The position numbers and the translations under genes are program-made. A stretch of 64,000 nt of DNA. Source: Euglena gracilis. Lineage: Eukaryota; Euglenida; Euglenophyceae; Euglenales. Numbering within the stretch: the stretch's first letter is position 1; each line of letters begins with the position of its first letter. The notes under the pieces were generated by a model, which saw only the letters and a list, made by a program, of their open reading frames with translations, ran no database searches and was not told the origin of the DNA. Shown here piece after piece: positions 9,786 through 20,549 of this stretch. Location: contig CP154956.1 of NCBI GenBank assembly GCA_039621445.1, positions 93,872,406 through 93,936,405 on the forward strand, written 5' to 3'.

Positions 9786-10830
9786 AGGTTGGACTCCAGT
9801 GAGGCGGGGGGTGGGGGTCCGCCAGACCCTCTCCCCTCCCTCAGGGGGGGTGTGGGGTTGGGGTCTCGCGCAATCCCACATAATTCCACATACTTTGAAG
9901 TGTTTTATCGGGCCTCCCGGGTTTTTTTGTAATTTTGGACTTTTCCCCACCATGGATGCTGTTTTTCCACTTTTCCCTGACCCAATTTCATCGATATTTG
10001 TGATTTCTCCAATGTCTCTGTTAAAATCTTGTCTTAGTTTTATTTGGCTCGTTTTCATTGCCACAGGTTGTTCTTCATTCAAGCAAGGATGGATCTGCAG
10101 CCATTTGTGTTCGTGAGGCTTTTTTACCATTCAGCAAAAAAATAGAAAGAATGGGATACAACGCAGATTTTTTTGGAGTAAGTGCAAATATTTTTGGGGC
10201 TAAGTGCAAAAAATTTTGCCAGCTCTGGACAAATGCATTTGAACCCTCTCGGCAAAAATGAAGATGCTTTTGGCAAATTTTGAAGCTACCTGTGGGCAAG
10301 TTTTCGATCTTAAAGCAGAGATCCAATATCCGTTTTTTTTTTTGCATAATCCACATATTCTTGTTCGAGACCAATTTGGTTTTTTCGGCTCATTTTGAAG
10401 CTTTTTTGTGTCATTCTGGGCTAATTTTGTTCACGATGGATGAATGGGGCTATTTTTTGGGGGCTATTCTGGGCAGCTTGGGCCGTTTTGGGGCATTTTG
10501 GTCCAACATTTTCGCCTCAAATTGCACGTTTGCAATTTTGCATGGATGTTGCAGTTGGGGAGGGGGTTGCTATTTTTGTGAGAGTGGAATTGACCCCCTC
10601 CCTGCGGAAGTTGGTAAAAATGTATTGCACCTGAGTCACAGCGGAAAGGCAAAACCCCTGCAAGGCGCCTTGAGAGGGTAGACCCAATTGTACCTTACGA
10701 CGTTGTGGGGCTGGGTCGGAAACACCAACAGGGTGCGGGCCGCCTGTGTCAGTCTGGGCCAGGACACCGCAATGAGCCCCATGCGGACTGGGCGGGTCTT
10801 TTTTTCACTCCCGTCGCCCGCTCCCGGCAG
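9786..10830. other. Intronic or intergenic, nothing recognised
   Basis: T-rich sequence with many TTTTTGG words and no coding island. It ends in the pyrimidine-rich acceptor for the exon at 10831. Confidence 0.4.
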
Positions 10831-10919
10831 CCAAGTTCCTGGCGAAGCGGCCCCCGAGCCAGCTGCCCGAGAACGAAGAGCAGCGCCGGCGCCGGCGGAA
10901 GGAGCGCTTCGAGAAGCCC
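10831..10919 (+). CDS. Charged helical exon (ENEEQRRRRRKERFEKP)
   Basis: The acceptor CTCCCGGCAG ends at 10830. Twenty-nine codons then read KFLAKRPPSQLPENEEQRRR and RRKERFEKP, ending at a possible GC-AG donor (GCAAGC at 10920). The EEQRR...ERFE pattern repeats that at 8620-8650. The protein would be highly basic. Lys/Arg-x-x-ERF repeats are seen in Tho1/SARNP RNA-binding proteins; this is only a weak analogy. The small window-wide exon size and GC bias fit this exon well. Confidence 0.48.
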
Positions 10920-11508
10920 GCAAGCAGAGTGGCGGGGGCCGGCCATCCGCAGGGGTTTTTATCGTTGTCAGCTTGGTGCAGGTTGGCGCAATGAGTTCCA
11001 AGTCACAAGAACAATAATTCTGGTTTTATTGGCCTTAACCCCGACCGTCATGTTTTCGTTAACCTAACTTTTTGTGTAAAAGCCACAAGCTCGTTATTTT
11101 TATGCTGTACACATATAATCAATTCGAAACCCATCAATGTGTTTATTCCTCGAAACCTGTCGACAAAAAATGCTTCAGAAAGAGTTTAATGCCGTGGATA
11201 AATTTCCATTGACACATACAAAAGGTCAGGTTGTAAGGTGCTGTCTGTTCTTCTTCATTTCCAAAGGGTGGATCTCTTGACGGCTGGCAGTGTGGATTAT
11301 CCTCATTTGTGGTCCATCTCAGTATACTCCGTTGACAAGTTGTCAATCACATGATACCAGCTGGGCCATGCAGCAAATAAAATAGGTGAAATTTGCCGCA
11401 CCAGATAAATTTTTCTCAATTGTTTCCTCACAAAGTCACCTGAATATTCCTGAATAAAACGTTTACATTGAAACGGAACAAATATCTGTGTGTATGTGTG
11501 TATGTATG

Positions 11509-11558
<50 letters not shown>

Positions 11559-13724
11559 GATGGATGGATGTATGTATGTATGTGTGTATGTAAGTATGTA
11601 TAAATTTGCTTCTTTTTAATAATCAAGAATGTTAAAAAAAACTTTGTCAAAATTGTGTATCTCCCCCCTCTGACTCAGTTCCAACAAATTTTTAATGGTT
11701 TTAGGGAGGCTTGCGGTGTGTTTGGTTTTTACGATGACTGTGCCCCCAAATTTCGCCAGCAGGCAGCATGTTTTCGGACTCCCGCAATCGTTGCATTTTG
11801 TGTCCGTTCTTCCCCTCCTTTCGTGCCGCCCTGGGCCCACCGGAGCCCCCCCAGGCCATCCGCCCCCTCTCCCCCAGCGCGTCGCCCCCGCCAACCCCCA
11901 CAACCAGGGGCTCGGCCCAACCCACCCGCCCAAAGGCAGTACAGTCGGGTTTTTTTTTACCCCACAGTGTGTCTGATATTGGCCGATTTTGTTCTGGAAA
12001 TACCAATAATGGCCAAAAATGGGCATTATTGGCAAGTATCAGGGATCAAAAAAAATGGTTTGGTGCTTCGCCCTGGTCACTGGAGAAAATTGTGCTGCCC
12101 CCCCCCCCCCCAGACGCTTGGCCCAATCCATGATTGAAGGTCGGGGTGCCGGTTGGTTTTTGTGGGTGGGGGGGTGGGTCAGTGCCATGGGGACATCCCG
12201 GCATCCCGAGAAGCACTGATTGTTTCCTGGCCTTTCTGAACAAGGGAAGGGCAGGCAGCGCCAAACCAGGGCCCCCATGGTGACCCCCAAGGACCTTTGT
12301 TGTCCAACCCAGGCCATCTGAGCCAGCTTTGCCGCCTCCTCAACCCCTCCCCCGAAGCATGGGCGGGCCGCCGCCTCCGGGGGGGGGGGGGAGGGGCGCC
12401 TCCATTTGGACCCACCTGCGTGAATTTTGTTGATTTCTTTCAGGAATCCCATCAAAATGGGGGGTGCACACATGCAGCGAACCGCCGCCTTTGGCGGCAG
12501 GGGGGGTGCGCTTTTATTTGGACCCGCGCTTCTATTAGAGGGGGGGGGGTTGGACTGCCGGGGCCAATGAATGGTGAGGGGGAAGTCGACGTGTGGGTCC
12601 CGGTTGGGTCTGTCCACCGCTCAGGAGGGGGCCGCTGCACCCAGTATCAACCCCGGCCCCCTCAGGCCCAAAGCCCCCGGTTGGCAACACCTCCCCGAGG
12701 TCAGGCCCCTGTTGGGTGATTTGCTCCGGTCGATCGCTTGGCACCCCTGCGAGGCACCTCTAGGAGGAGACGGAAAGGAAAATATATGCACAGAAATGTT
12801 TTTGAAGTCTTTGCATTTTTTTCCATTTTTGGTTTGTTACACATATACACACATACACATATACATTTTTTTGAAGTACCATAAAGCTGTGGACAAGTAG
12901 TTTTGTGAAACATTTTTGCGGTTTTTATCTTTCAGTGTGGATTGCTAGCGAAGGAGTGGTATTTATCCCTTCCAGCAGAATTGTGCTTTTTTCCAGTTCT
13001 GTGCAGTTCTCTCTTTAGCAGTGCCGTCCTTCCCCCAGTCATCGCCAGCAAGGTGGGGACCTAGGATCGCCCAAATGCGGGCAGGTTCTAGGGAATATGG
13101 GCAGACATCGGGCAAACAGGGGCGAAACGGTGAGGGGCACAAGCACTCCAATTTCGCTGCCGCCGACAGGGGACAGGGGCTTGGGCAGAACCTCCGGCGC
13201 AGGATCCGGCTCCACCCGGTAAAGAACAGCTCGAGAAGCAAGGTGTGTCCCTTCCAACGAAGCATCTTCGCATAGTCTCCACTTCCCCACCCCACCCGCA
13301 CCTTTTGGTGTTTCTTTTTAAAAAGGATCAGTTTTGTTGTCGTTGTTGTTGTTGTTTTGCACAGCAGTGTTTGATAAAAGGAAGGTGTGTGGGGGTTGAG
13401 AGGAGGGGGGGGGTCTCCCTCCTGCACCGGAAGGGCTCTCCGTCTCTTTGTCCTCACATCAAACCCATGGGTGGGGGGAGGGCTGTGCAGAACCAGACTG
13501 CCGAGTCCGGGGTTCGAGAAATGAACCCTCGGCTCGTTTTTTTGACATTGCGGGGTCCCAGCGGGGGATGGGGGGGGGGGGGGCTGCTCCACCGATTTCG
13601 GCGTGAGGCGCCGAAAGGATTTGGCGCCCCCAGCCGTGACAGTGCAACGAAAGCGGTCACCCCGACCCTGGGGATGCGTGGGAGACGCCCCCAGCTTGGC
13701 CCGGGCCCCCCCCCCCCCCCGCAG
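10920..13724. other. Long stretch without a firm gene
   Basis: Contains a TA/TG/TATG microsatellite (about 11489-11600), C-runs before AG at 12096-12112, and a weak exon candidate at about 12680-12745 (WQHLPEVRPLLGDLLRSIAW). Minus-strand frames at 12963-13592 cover a GTT microsatellite and show no domain. Confidence 0.35.
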
Positions 13725-13903
13725 CTACGGAGCGGGAGCCGAGCTCCTCCTCCTCCGGCCGGCTCAGCCCCGACGTCCTCGCCCCCACCCCAGCGGCCGG
13801 GCCTCCCGTTGAGCCGGGGCCCCCGGTCCCCTCGCCGAGCCCATCGCCGGCGCCAGCGCCAGTGCCGGCGGGGGCAACCGCTCCGAAGGGGGTTAAGGTG
13901 AAG
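13725..13903 (+). CDS. Ser/Pro-rich linker exon
   Basis: A 15-base C-run followed by GCAG (to 13724) is the acceptor and AAG followed by GTGGGT at 13904 the donor. The 59 codons include TEREPSSSSSGRLSPDVLAP, a long Pro-Ser-Pro-Ala stretch and GATAPKGVKVK. This is a disordered linker typical of regulatory proteins. The neat splice sites make the exon more credible than the other two frames over the same DNA. The donor runs straight into a TG microsatellite. Confidence 0.5.
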
Positions 13904-13904
13904 G

Positions 13905-13905
13905 T

Positions 13906-13958
<53 letters not shown>
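13905..13958. repeat. (TG)n microsatellite at intron start
   Basis: About 25 TG units begin immediately after the exon donor. Confidence 0.95.
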
Positions 13959-13959
<1 letters not shown>

Positions 13960-14199
13960 ATTGGGAATTTGATGGTGTTTACACTTAAACACATGCGCGC
14001 ATGCATGCACACACGCATTCTTTGCTCATTTTTCACATGCGTCACAGCGCCTTTGGACGAGAATCAGTTGCATGTTCGTGTTTGTGTTTGGGATGGTGTC
14101 AAAACAGGCACTTTGGCGGCAGTGATTTTGTACCAAAGTTGTTTTCTTTGATGGTGATGGCATCGGTTGGCTCTTTTTCTCCGTTGGTTTGTTTCACAC

Positions 14200-14372
14200 C
14201 AGAGATTTTTTTTTAAATTTTCTTGCCCCGAGGGGGGGTGGAGGAGTGGGGGGTGGGTCCCGGGCGAGCCCCCCCACCCCCTCCCCCATGGGAGGGGGGT
14301 TTGGGCCGGTTGGGTATTGGTATCCCGCCGGAGGCAGGGTTTTCCTCTTCTGGGTCCTGGAAAAAACCTCTC
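14200..14372. mobile_element. hAT-like MITE, perfect 8-bp TSD TTTCACAC
   Basis: TTTCACAC flanks both sides (14192-14199 and 14373-14380). The left end is CAGAGATTTTTTTTTAAA and the right end the reverse of GAGAGGTTTTTTCC. The interior has opposing G/C runs. It is non-coding. Confidence 0.72.
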
Positions 14373-14434
14373 TTTCACACTCGCCAATCAAGTCGCAAAA
14401 GGGGAAACCCACCCCCATCCTCTGTGGTGCACAG

Positions 14435-14540
14435 ACGAACCGGCGGAAGACCAACCACCTCCAGCAGCGCCCGCCGCCAAGCCGCCCGCCCCCTCAGCCC
14501 CCTCCGCTCCCCAGTCGAGCCGTCCCCCGGTTTTGCCGCC
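14435..14540 (+). CDS. Pro/Ala-rich exon candidate
   Basis: After GCACAG (to 14434) one frame reads EPAEDQPPPAAPAAKPPAPS, another a Pro/Arg-rich chain. The first is compositionally like the exon at 13725, but phase with that exon would favour the second. The 3' end is unclear, with no strong donor. Confidence 0.25.
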
Positions 14541-14825
14541 AACCGTCTTCCCAGGGGGGATATCCGTTGGGCTGTTTCCTGCTGTAGTTTTCTATCAACG
14601 GTTTGGGCATGGGTGGGGTTTGTGAAAGGCCTGGAGGGATTTAGATTTGGCGTCTTTGGGTTGCACCATGAGGGGGGCTTCCGTTAGTGGGTGTTGTGTT
14701 CAGGAACAGGGGGTTCAATTCAGGGCAGGACTTTATGGCCAAGCGTCGACATTTACGCCAGTGTATGGACACTTTTTTTTCTTTCTTTGGCGTGCGATGA
14801 TGTGAAACATATTTTGCCGCGCCAG

Positions 14826-14957
14826 GTTGGTAAATCCCCAGAACAGTGGCAGTCATTCAGCGCTCTGCTGCCCTCACACCACCCGCCCCTGTCCCCGCAA
14901 GCCTCCTTCACCCGCACCAACCACTGCTTCAACCCCAAGCATCCCCGCCCAACCTGA
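14826..14957 (+). CDS. Possible terminal exon (VGKSPEQWQSFSALLPS...)
   Basis: The CGCCAG acceptor ends at 14825. The frame reads VGKSPEQWQSFSALLPSHHP, continues through QASFTRTNHCFNPKHPRPT and stops at 14955-14957. No domain is recognised. Codon use is C-rich, as in neighbouring exons. Confidence 0.35.
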   Translation, partial: VGKSPEQWQSFSALLPSHHPPLSPQASFTRTNHCFNPKHPRPT

Positions 14958-15289
14958 ACCACCCCGCCCGGCAGGCCAAGGATGCCTTCCCGCAGGAATA
15001 GTATGAAACGCCACATCAGCCATTCAAACAACTTGCATACAGACGTGGGAAAGAAGGAATTCGGTTCAAAATTGTAAGGTTTTTGGGCAAATACGTTTTG
15101 GCTGTGGTGATTTCCATAGTGAATTATAGTACATTGTATATATTATAGTACATACTATATTATAGGACGTAGTATATTGTCTGTAGTCCAATTTCCAGTG
15201 CAAAATGTATGCAGTATTATAGTGTTTAAATGTTTGAATCGAATTGAATTGAAAAAAAAAAGCAAGTCTTCTTGTGTGGGGTATCCCAA

Positions 15290-15480
15290 GGGACCTCAAC
15301 CAGGACACAAGCAGGCGGTTGCTGGCCCATCCAGCTGCGGTCGGCCTCTGCCGCCGCCGACCACCTGTCCACCCTCCTCCTCCGGCGGCACCACACAGCC
15401 CCGCAGCAGAGCCACGGCCCACTGTGGTCCCCGCACCTCCTCGGCCGTCTTCCCCACCGGTGCAGGCCGTAGCACTGCTT
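15290..15480 (+). CDS. Weak exon candidate
   Basis: A GC-rich island open in several frames. The most protein-like reads QLRSASAAADHLSTLLLRRH. Splice sites were not settled and opposite-strand frames are equally long. Confidence 0.2.
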
Positions 15481-15649
15481 GTCCTGTGTCGCCCCCCTCC
15501 CCCCACGAGAGAGAGACTGACTGGCCTCCAGAAAGCATTGAGTTGTTTGTTTCGAGAAAGTGATTGTGACAGGAAAAAAGTGCAGGATAGCAATGATACG
15601 ATCCTAGCTCCAAAGATGCCAGACGTCAGCAAAGAAATGCAGGAGACAG

Positions 15650-15923
<274 letters not shown>

Positions 15924-16559
15924 TGTGTTTCGCACCGTCAACTACATAAGCTCGGCACCTGCCTGATTTTTGATGTTTTTCTTCAGAATAAATCAAAATT
16001 GGGGAAACTTTGGAAATAAGCGCCTGCCAAGGAGGAAGGTGGAATAATATGGCAAAAAAAGGGTGCATTTCCTTTGCACAAAGCACACACCCCTCGCACC
16101 CGTCTAATGATGCCCAAATAAGTCTCCTGAGGGCCTGAAATGTGCACACCCTGTGATGCAAATGGGATGGGGTTTTACTTTCTGGTACCACCTCGGGCAA
16201 GCAGACTGACCAGCGCAGTATTTTCTGCCAGGAAAGAGATCATTTTCTGGCAGTATTTGCTGGGTCAGGCTTTTTTTAAATTTCCCGGTCCAGGTCGTCC
16301 CCACCTGGTACCCAGTGCCAACAGAGTGAGCTCTTCGGGGGGCTGACCGGTACCCGGGTCAGGTGAGCCCACAGTCCAGCCAGCCAGCCAGCCCTTGAGC
16401 CCCCCCCCCCCTCTGGGGTCTCCAGCCTCGGCTGAGCCCTCTCGTGCCTCTCATGTTCTCAGCCTCGTCGTCGTCGAAGGCCCCACCCCCGCAACCCGCC
16501 AGGGTGGCGTACGAGGACCCCAGCCATGCCTGCATTTGAGGCCTGGACCCCAATACATG

Positions 16560-17072
16560 GGCGTGTACATCAGGAATTTCTTCGGACCGAGGGGAGGGGT
16601 CCCCCAACCACCCAGGGGGGAACCCCCTGACTGGGGGATGCACTTTTTCGGTGTCAATGTTGGGGCCAAAATTTCCTCATTTTCGGCGCTGCGTGCTGAA
16701 AATGAGTAAACTCACCGACCACACACATTCAAAAAAAATCAGTCACTTTTTGAAAACCAGTCACCCACCCCCCTCCCCCTCCCCATGAGTTGGTCACTCT
16801 GACCACTGGGCCAAAAATAGATCAGAACCAATGGATTTGGCGAACCCCCCCCCCCAAATTCCGGCACCGGGTGGCTACTTTCGGTCGTCCCATTTCCATA
16901 ATTCCGACAGTTCCTCAATGATTTTTTTGCCATCTTCCCTAAAATCAATTTTTCAAACATATTTCCATTGTCCCACTATTTTCAATTCCTGTATTTTTGT
17001 CTGGCTGTTAATGGGAGTTTGTAAATGGAGGGCTGTGTTTGGACGTGCACAGGTGTTTAGAAATGAAGAAAT
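16560..17072 (+). repeat. Local segmental duplication, copy 1
   Basis: Matches 17396-17943 in the same order: ATCAGGAATTTC, an opposing G/C-run hairpin, GGTGTCAATGTTG, TTTTTGAAAACCAG, GGTGGCTACTTTCGGTCG, and GGTGTTTAGAAAT near the end. Similarity is about 85% by eye. Confidence 0.75.
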
Positions 17073-17395
17073 GCGTGGCAGCTGTGAAGGCATCAAAAAA
17101 GGAAAAAAGCAGCAGAAATGTTGCAAAAGAATCACAAACCGGATGAAATTGGTGCAGAAAATATGCCCAAAAGGCACCAATTTTTCAAAAACGCCCAAAA
17201 ACGCCGAAAAAGTGACCATTGGAGCTTGTGGAGGGGATTTTGGGTCGATTTTTGACTTCGAAAAATTTGCCCAAATAACACCTTCCCTAAATTATAAACC
17301 CCCCTGTACCCCAACTTCGAATGTCGAAATATTAAACCGGGGGGTTATTGTTTGGGGGGTTTAGTTCACCGGTGGATGCCAGTGGTCTGTGCGCA

Positions 17396-17943
17396 TGCGT
17401 GCATTCATCAGGAATTTCATAGGACCGGGGGGAGGGGTCCTCCCAACCACCCAGGGGGTACCATGACCCCCCTGTGGGAGGGGTGCTTTTATTGGGTGTC
17501 AATGTTGAGACCAAAATTCCTCATTTTTCGGCGCCGAAACTCCCCGACGACACCATTGCTTATCGACCCGGGGGGAGGGGAGTCACTTTCCACATTCAAA
17601 AAAAGAATCAGCCACTTTTTGAAAACCAGCCACCCACCCACCCTCCTCCTGGCTTGGTCAGTCTGGCACTGGGCCAAAAATGGATCAAAACCAATCGATT
17701 TGGCGAACCCCCCCAAATTCCGGCACCAGGTGGCTACTTTCGGTCGTCCCCTTCCATCATTCTGACCATTCCTTATTGCAAACAATGGTGTTTTTGCCGT
17801 CTTCCCTAAAATCAAATTTATCAAACATATTTCCATTGTCCTGCTATTTTTGTTCCTTGTTTTTTTTGTCTGGCTGTGAATGGGAGTTTGTAAATGGAGG
17901 GTTGCGTGTGGACGTGCACAGGTGTTTAGAAATCAAGAAATGA
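17396..17943 (+). repeat. Local segmental duplication, copy 2
   Basis: Partner of 16560-17072. It carries an extra ACACCATTGCTTATCGACC segment at 17550-17570 resembling one end of the MITE family at 5839, absent at the equivalent place in copy 1. Confidence 0.75.
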
Positions 17944-18072
17944 AGATGCGTCTGTCTTAATAATGAAAATGAATTTATCGATTTGTGTGCACATGCATAC
18001 ACTTGCGTGTGAGTATTTGTGCAGCGTTTTGGCAAAAACGTGTACGCTCGGTGTGAAATGTCTTCACGCCTA
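17944..18072 (+). repeat. Inverted repeat arm 1
   Basis: Its reverse complement matches about 18650-18765 (shared words include GTGAAGACATTTC and AAACGC near GCACAAA). The arms are separated by about 580 bp. Confidence 0.6.
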
Positions 18073-18649
18073 GCCCAACCAGCACCTTTTTTTTTTTTGA
18101 ACTCGACCAGCAATGTGGAGGGCAGGTGGGCGGTGAAGGTGATTTTGCAGGTGCCGGAATGGTCCGAAACAAGAAGCCAGAAAATGGCTCGAAAATGGGC
18201 TCTCCGGCTCCCTTTTGGGCATTCCAATGGTTTCATATTTGTAGTATTGATTTTCCCGTCTTTTTTTGGTTCGGGTCCAGCCCAGTTCCCCTGTGGGGAG
18301 CCACCACAGCACCTTGCAGTTGAGTCTTGCCAAACATCTTGTATCAAGTCTGAATCAGAATTTGAATCCGAATCACAATTTCAATTGGAACTTCCCACCC
18401 TGTTGGCACCGGGCACACACACCCATCATTGATGTGGCATCGACCCCCCCCACCTCCCACGGGGAGTCCGATTCCCCCACCAGGCATTCCCGCACAGCCC
18501 ATGGGTGGGGACGGGGGCGGGGGCGGGGGTGGGGGCTCCAGCGGCTCAGCATGACGGCGTGCCGCTTTCCAAGGCTGCCCCCCACACTGGGAAACGTGTC
18601 ACACCCAGTGGAACTGTACAGCGGGCCAGGGGATGAGTATCCCTCCCAG

Positions 18650-18765
18650 GGGGTGTGAAGACATTTCGCACCGAGCATGCACGTTCGCCAAAACGCCGCT
18701 CAAACACGCACACACAAGTGCACGCATGTGCACGCAAACCGATCTACGCATTTTCAGAGGGGGGG
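18650..18765 (-). repeat. Inverted repeat arm 2
   Basis: Partner of 17944-18072. The two arms could fold into a long hairpin around a 580-bp spacer that contains short GC-rich frames but no firm exon. Confidence 0.6.
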
Positions 18766-18839
18766 TTTATTATCTGGGGGGTCATTGTTTGGAGGGGGGG
18801 GTTATTATATGGGGCGGTTTCCTCTCGGCCGGCCAGCAG

Positions 18840-18984
18840 CCATGGCCGCGGCGCCATCCCGCCGCTGTCCAGCATGGTGCCCGCCCATGAGTCGGTGCCG
18901 CAGCTGCACGCCCGCATGCTGGCACTGGTGAAGTGCCGGGCCGCGGACGCCCCACCGGACGCTCCTCTCGGCCGGAGGCAACCC
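18840..18984 (+). CDS. Helical exon (SVPQLHARMLALVKCRAAD)
   Basis: Acceptor CCAGCAG to 18839; donor GTATGG at 18985. The frame includes AIPPLSSMVPAHESVPQLHA followed by RMLALVKCRAADAPPDAPLG. It is Leu/Ala/Arg-rich and helical with no named domain. It is the first of a plus-strand series (18840, 19553, 19964, 20550, 21670) with a shared style that ends in a stop at 21778, suggesting one helical protein. Adjacent introns carry GGGGTTATTAT-type repeat words. Confidence 0.45.
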
Positions 18985-19029
18985 GTATGGTGGCCCCCCA
19001 GGATGGAGTGTCCGGGTGGGCAGGAATCG

Positions 19030-19185
19030 GAGGGGAAAGGGTTTTTTTTAAAAAAAACCCTGAATCATAGCCCCCCCTTGAATAATAGCCCCACCCAAAT
19101 CATACCCCCCCCCCCTTTGAGATTTTAACCAAGTGTGTGAATAATAACCCCATGGGGCTATTATTCGGGGGGGGGGTATTGTTAT
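19030..19185. repeat. AATAATAxCCCC motif cluster and fused MITE ends
   Basis: AGGGTTTTTTT directly abuts AAAAAAACCCT near 19036-19060, like two MITE ends without interior. Downstream are several GAATAATAGCCCC words and their inverse ending at the G-run near 19170. The same words recur at 18765-18830, 25735-26115 and 47200-47660. Confidence 0.5.
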
Positions 19186-19552
19186 GTTTTTTTAGTTTCA
19201 TACAACTGCATCCATCCATAAAAACGTTGTCCTATTTACAAGTTGTTTATTCAATTTTTCTCCTGAAAATGTCAGCAGCAAAAAACATTCATGAACAGTT
19301 AATTGGTTTTTTTCGGTGATGGATAATCCGGCGTTGATGGATCTGGGTTTTTTCGCTGCTTCTCGCCCAAGTCATGACATTTTAAATTTTGAAAACCGCA
19401 GAAACACCTCACCTCCTCCCTCACCTCCCTCGCCTCACCCCAGGGTGGACTGCTGTTCGGACCGCAACCGTTTTCATTTACGTTTCCTGTTGGAGACAAG
19501 CGGGGGCCGTTCCCCGCCCCTCCCCCGCCGCCACCGTTGGCTCTGCCCCCAG

Positions 19553-19614
19553 CCCCGAGACGCTGCCCCCGGCCTTCCGCGAGCTGGTGGACACGCTGCC
19601 CAGGCCCCGGGTCG
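19553..19614 (+). CDS. Helical exon (ETLPPAFRELVDTLPRPR)
   Basis: Acceptor CTGCCCCCAG to 19552; donor GGTGTG at 19614/19615. The frame gives SPETLPPAFRELVDTLPRPR. No domain is recognised. It has the same GC bias and donor style as surrounding exons. Confidence 0.42.
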
Positions 19615-19963
19615 GTGTGGCGCTCTGGTGCGTCCGACGCGTGGCAAGGTGTGAAGGAAGCCCCATGGCTCCGGGCAGAAATTTTTTTGAGTTTGGTGAC
19701 CCAGGGGGGCGTGTCCGGGCCAGCCCCCAGCAGGGGGGGGTCAGGCCGAGTGGGTACCCGCCAGAGGTTTTTTCACTATTTCCGGCGCAAAGCAGCGATT
19801 TGAAGCCAAAATTGACCCCCCAAATGACCTCTCGAGCCCCCCACCCCCTGGGGTGGGTGGGTCTGGAACCCCCCCCTGGGTCCCAAAAAAAGCCTCTGGC
19901 TCCGGATGGGCTCACAACTGTGCACTGCCGTGCACAACTCTTGGTGGTGACTCACCCCCCCAG

Positions 19964-20092
19964 CCCTGGGCCTGCCTCCGCTGCAGAAGTCCGCAGCCCC
20001 AGTGGAGTCCCGCCTGGAAAGGCTGCGCGTGGTGGACCTGTCCGCCCCGCGGCCGGCATCCGAAAAGTCAATTGGAGTCGCATACCATTGTT
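19964..20092 (+). CDS. Helical exon ending inside a MITE end
   Basis: The acceptor is a C-run plus AG (to 19963). The frame reads LGLPPLQKSAAPVESRLERL, then RVVDLSAPRPASEKSIGV, and continues into CATACCATTG, which is the terminal sequence of the MITE family seen at 5839. The nearest downstream donor, GTGTCC at 20093, is at the equivalent position to the transposon-borne donor GTGTGTCC at 5855. The upstream octamer TGGAGTCG is not repeated further on, so insertion cannot be proved here. The phase to the next exon is unresolved. Confidence 0.42.
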
Positions 20093-20239
20093 GTGTCCCC
20101 CCCCCCCCCCAGGGCTGATTGATTGGTTTTTTTTCGGAGTGACTGACTGGCTTTGCCCTGAACCATGCCATTTGCTTAAGGTGTGTCCGAAGGTGTGACT
20201 GACTTGTTTTTGGCTCCAAACCCCCCCGGGGGTGGGGTC

Positions 20240-20401
20240 CAGGCTTCTTTTTTTAAGTCAGAACCCACTCAAGGGGTCCGGGCTGGACCCCGCCTGAGGG
20301 TAGAGTCCTGGGCCGATGGGTTTCGGTGCAAAGCGCCGAAATTTTTTGGGAAATGGCTTTGCAGGTGGGTGGGTGGGATGGGGGCCTTAAAAAGGAGCCT
20401 G
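20240..20401. mobile_element. hAT-like MITE, TSD GTGGGGTC/GTGGGGTT
   Basis: Ends are CAGGCTTCTTTTTTTAAG and CCTTAAAAAGGAGCCTG. Flanking octamers at 20232-20239 and 20402-20409 match 7 of 8. It contains a GCAAAGCGCCGAAA hairpin. It is present at the same place in copy B (39778-39941). Confidence 0.68.
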
Positions 20402-20467
20402 GTGGGGTTGGTCAGGAATGGCTGAAAGTGTTCCACAACAGCGACTTTCGGGTTTTATTTAGGCCCA

Positions 20468-20536
20468 GCCCAGGTGGTCAGTGCGCCCGCTTCGCGACCC
20501 AGCCGTCGCGGGTTCGAGTCCCGGCGGCGCGCCACT
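20468..20536 (+). other. tRNA-like segment (B-box GGTTCGAGTCC)
   Basis: AGCCCAGGTGGTCAGTGCG resembles a tRNA D-arm/A-box and GGTTCGAGTCCCGG a T-arm/B-box at the right spacing. A normal acceptor stem and anticodon stem cannot be drawn, so this is at best a tRNA pseudogene or the head of a tRNA-derived SINE. It is duplicated at about 40021-40089 with a G-to-A change in the would-be anticodon region. Confidence 0.28.
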
Positions 20537-20549
20537 GCGCGTGACAAAG

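Noticed and set aside
20468-20536. A functional tRNA gene
   Set aside because: A and B boxes are recognisable but acceptor and anticodon stems do not pair.
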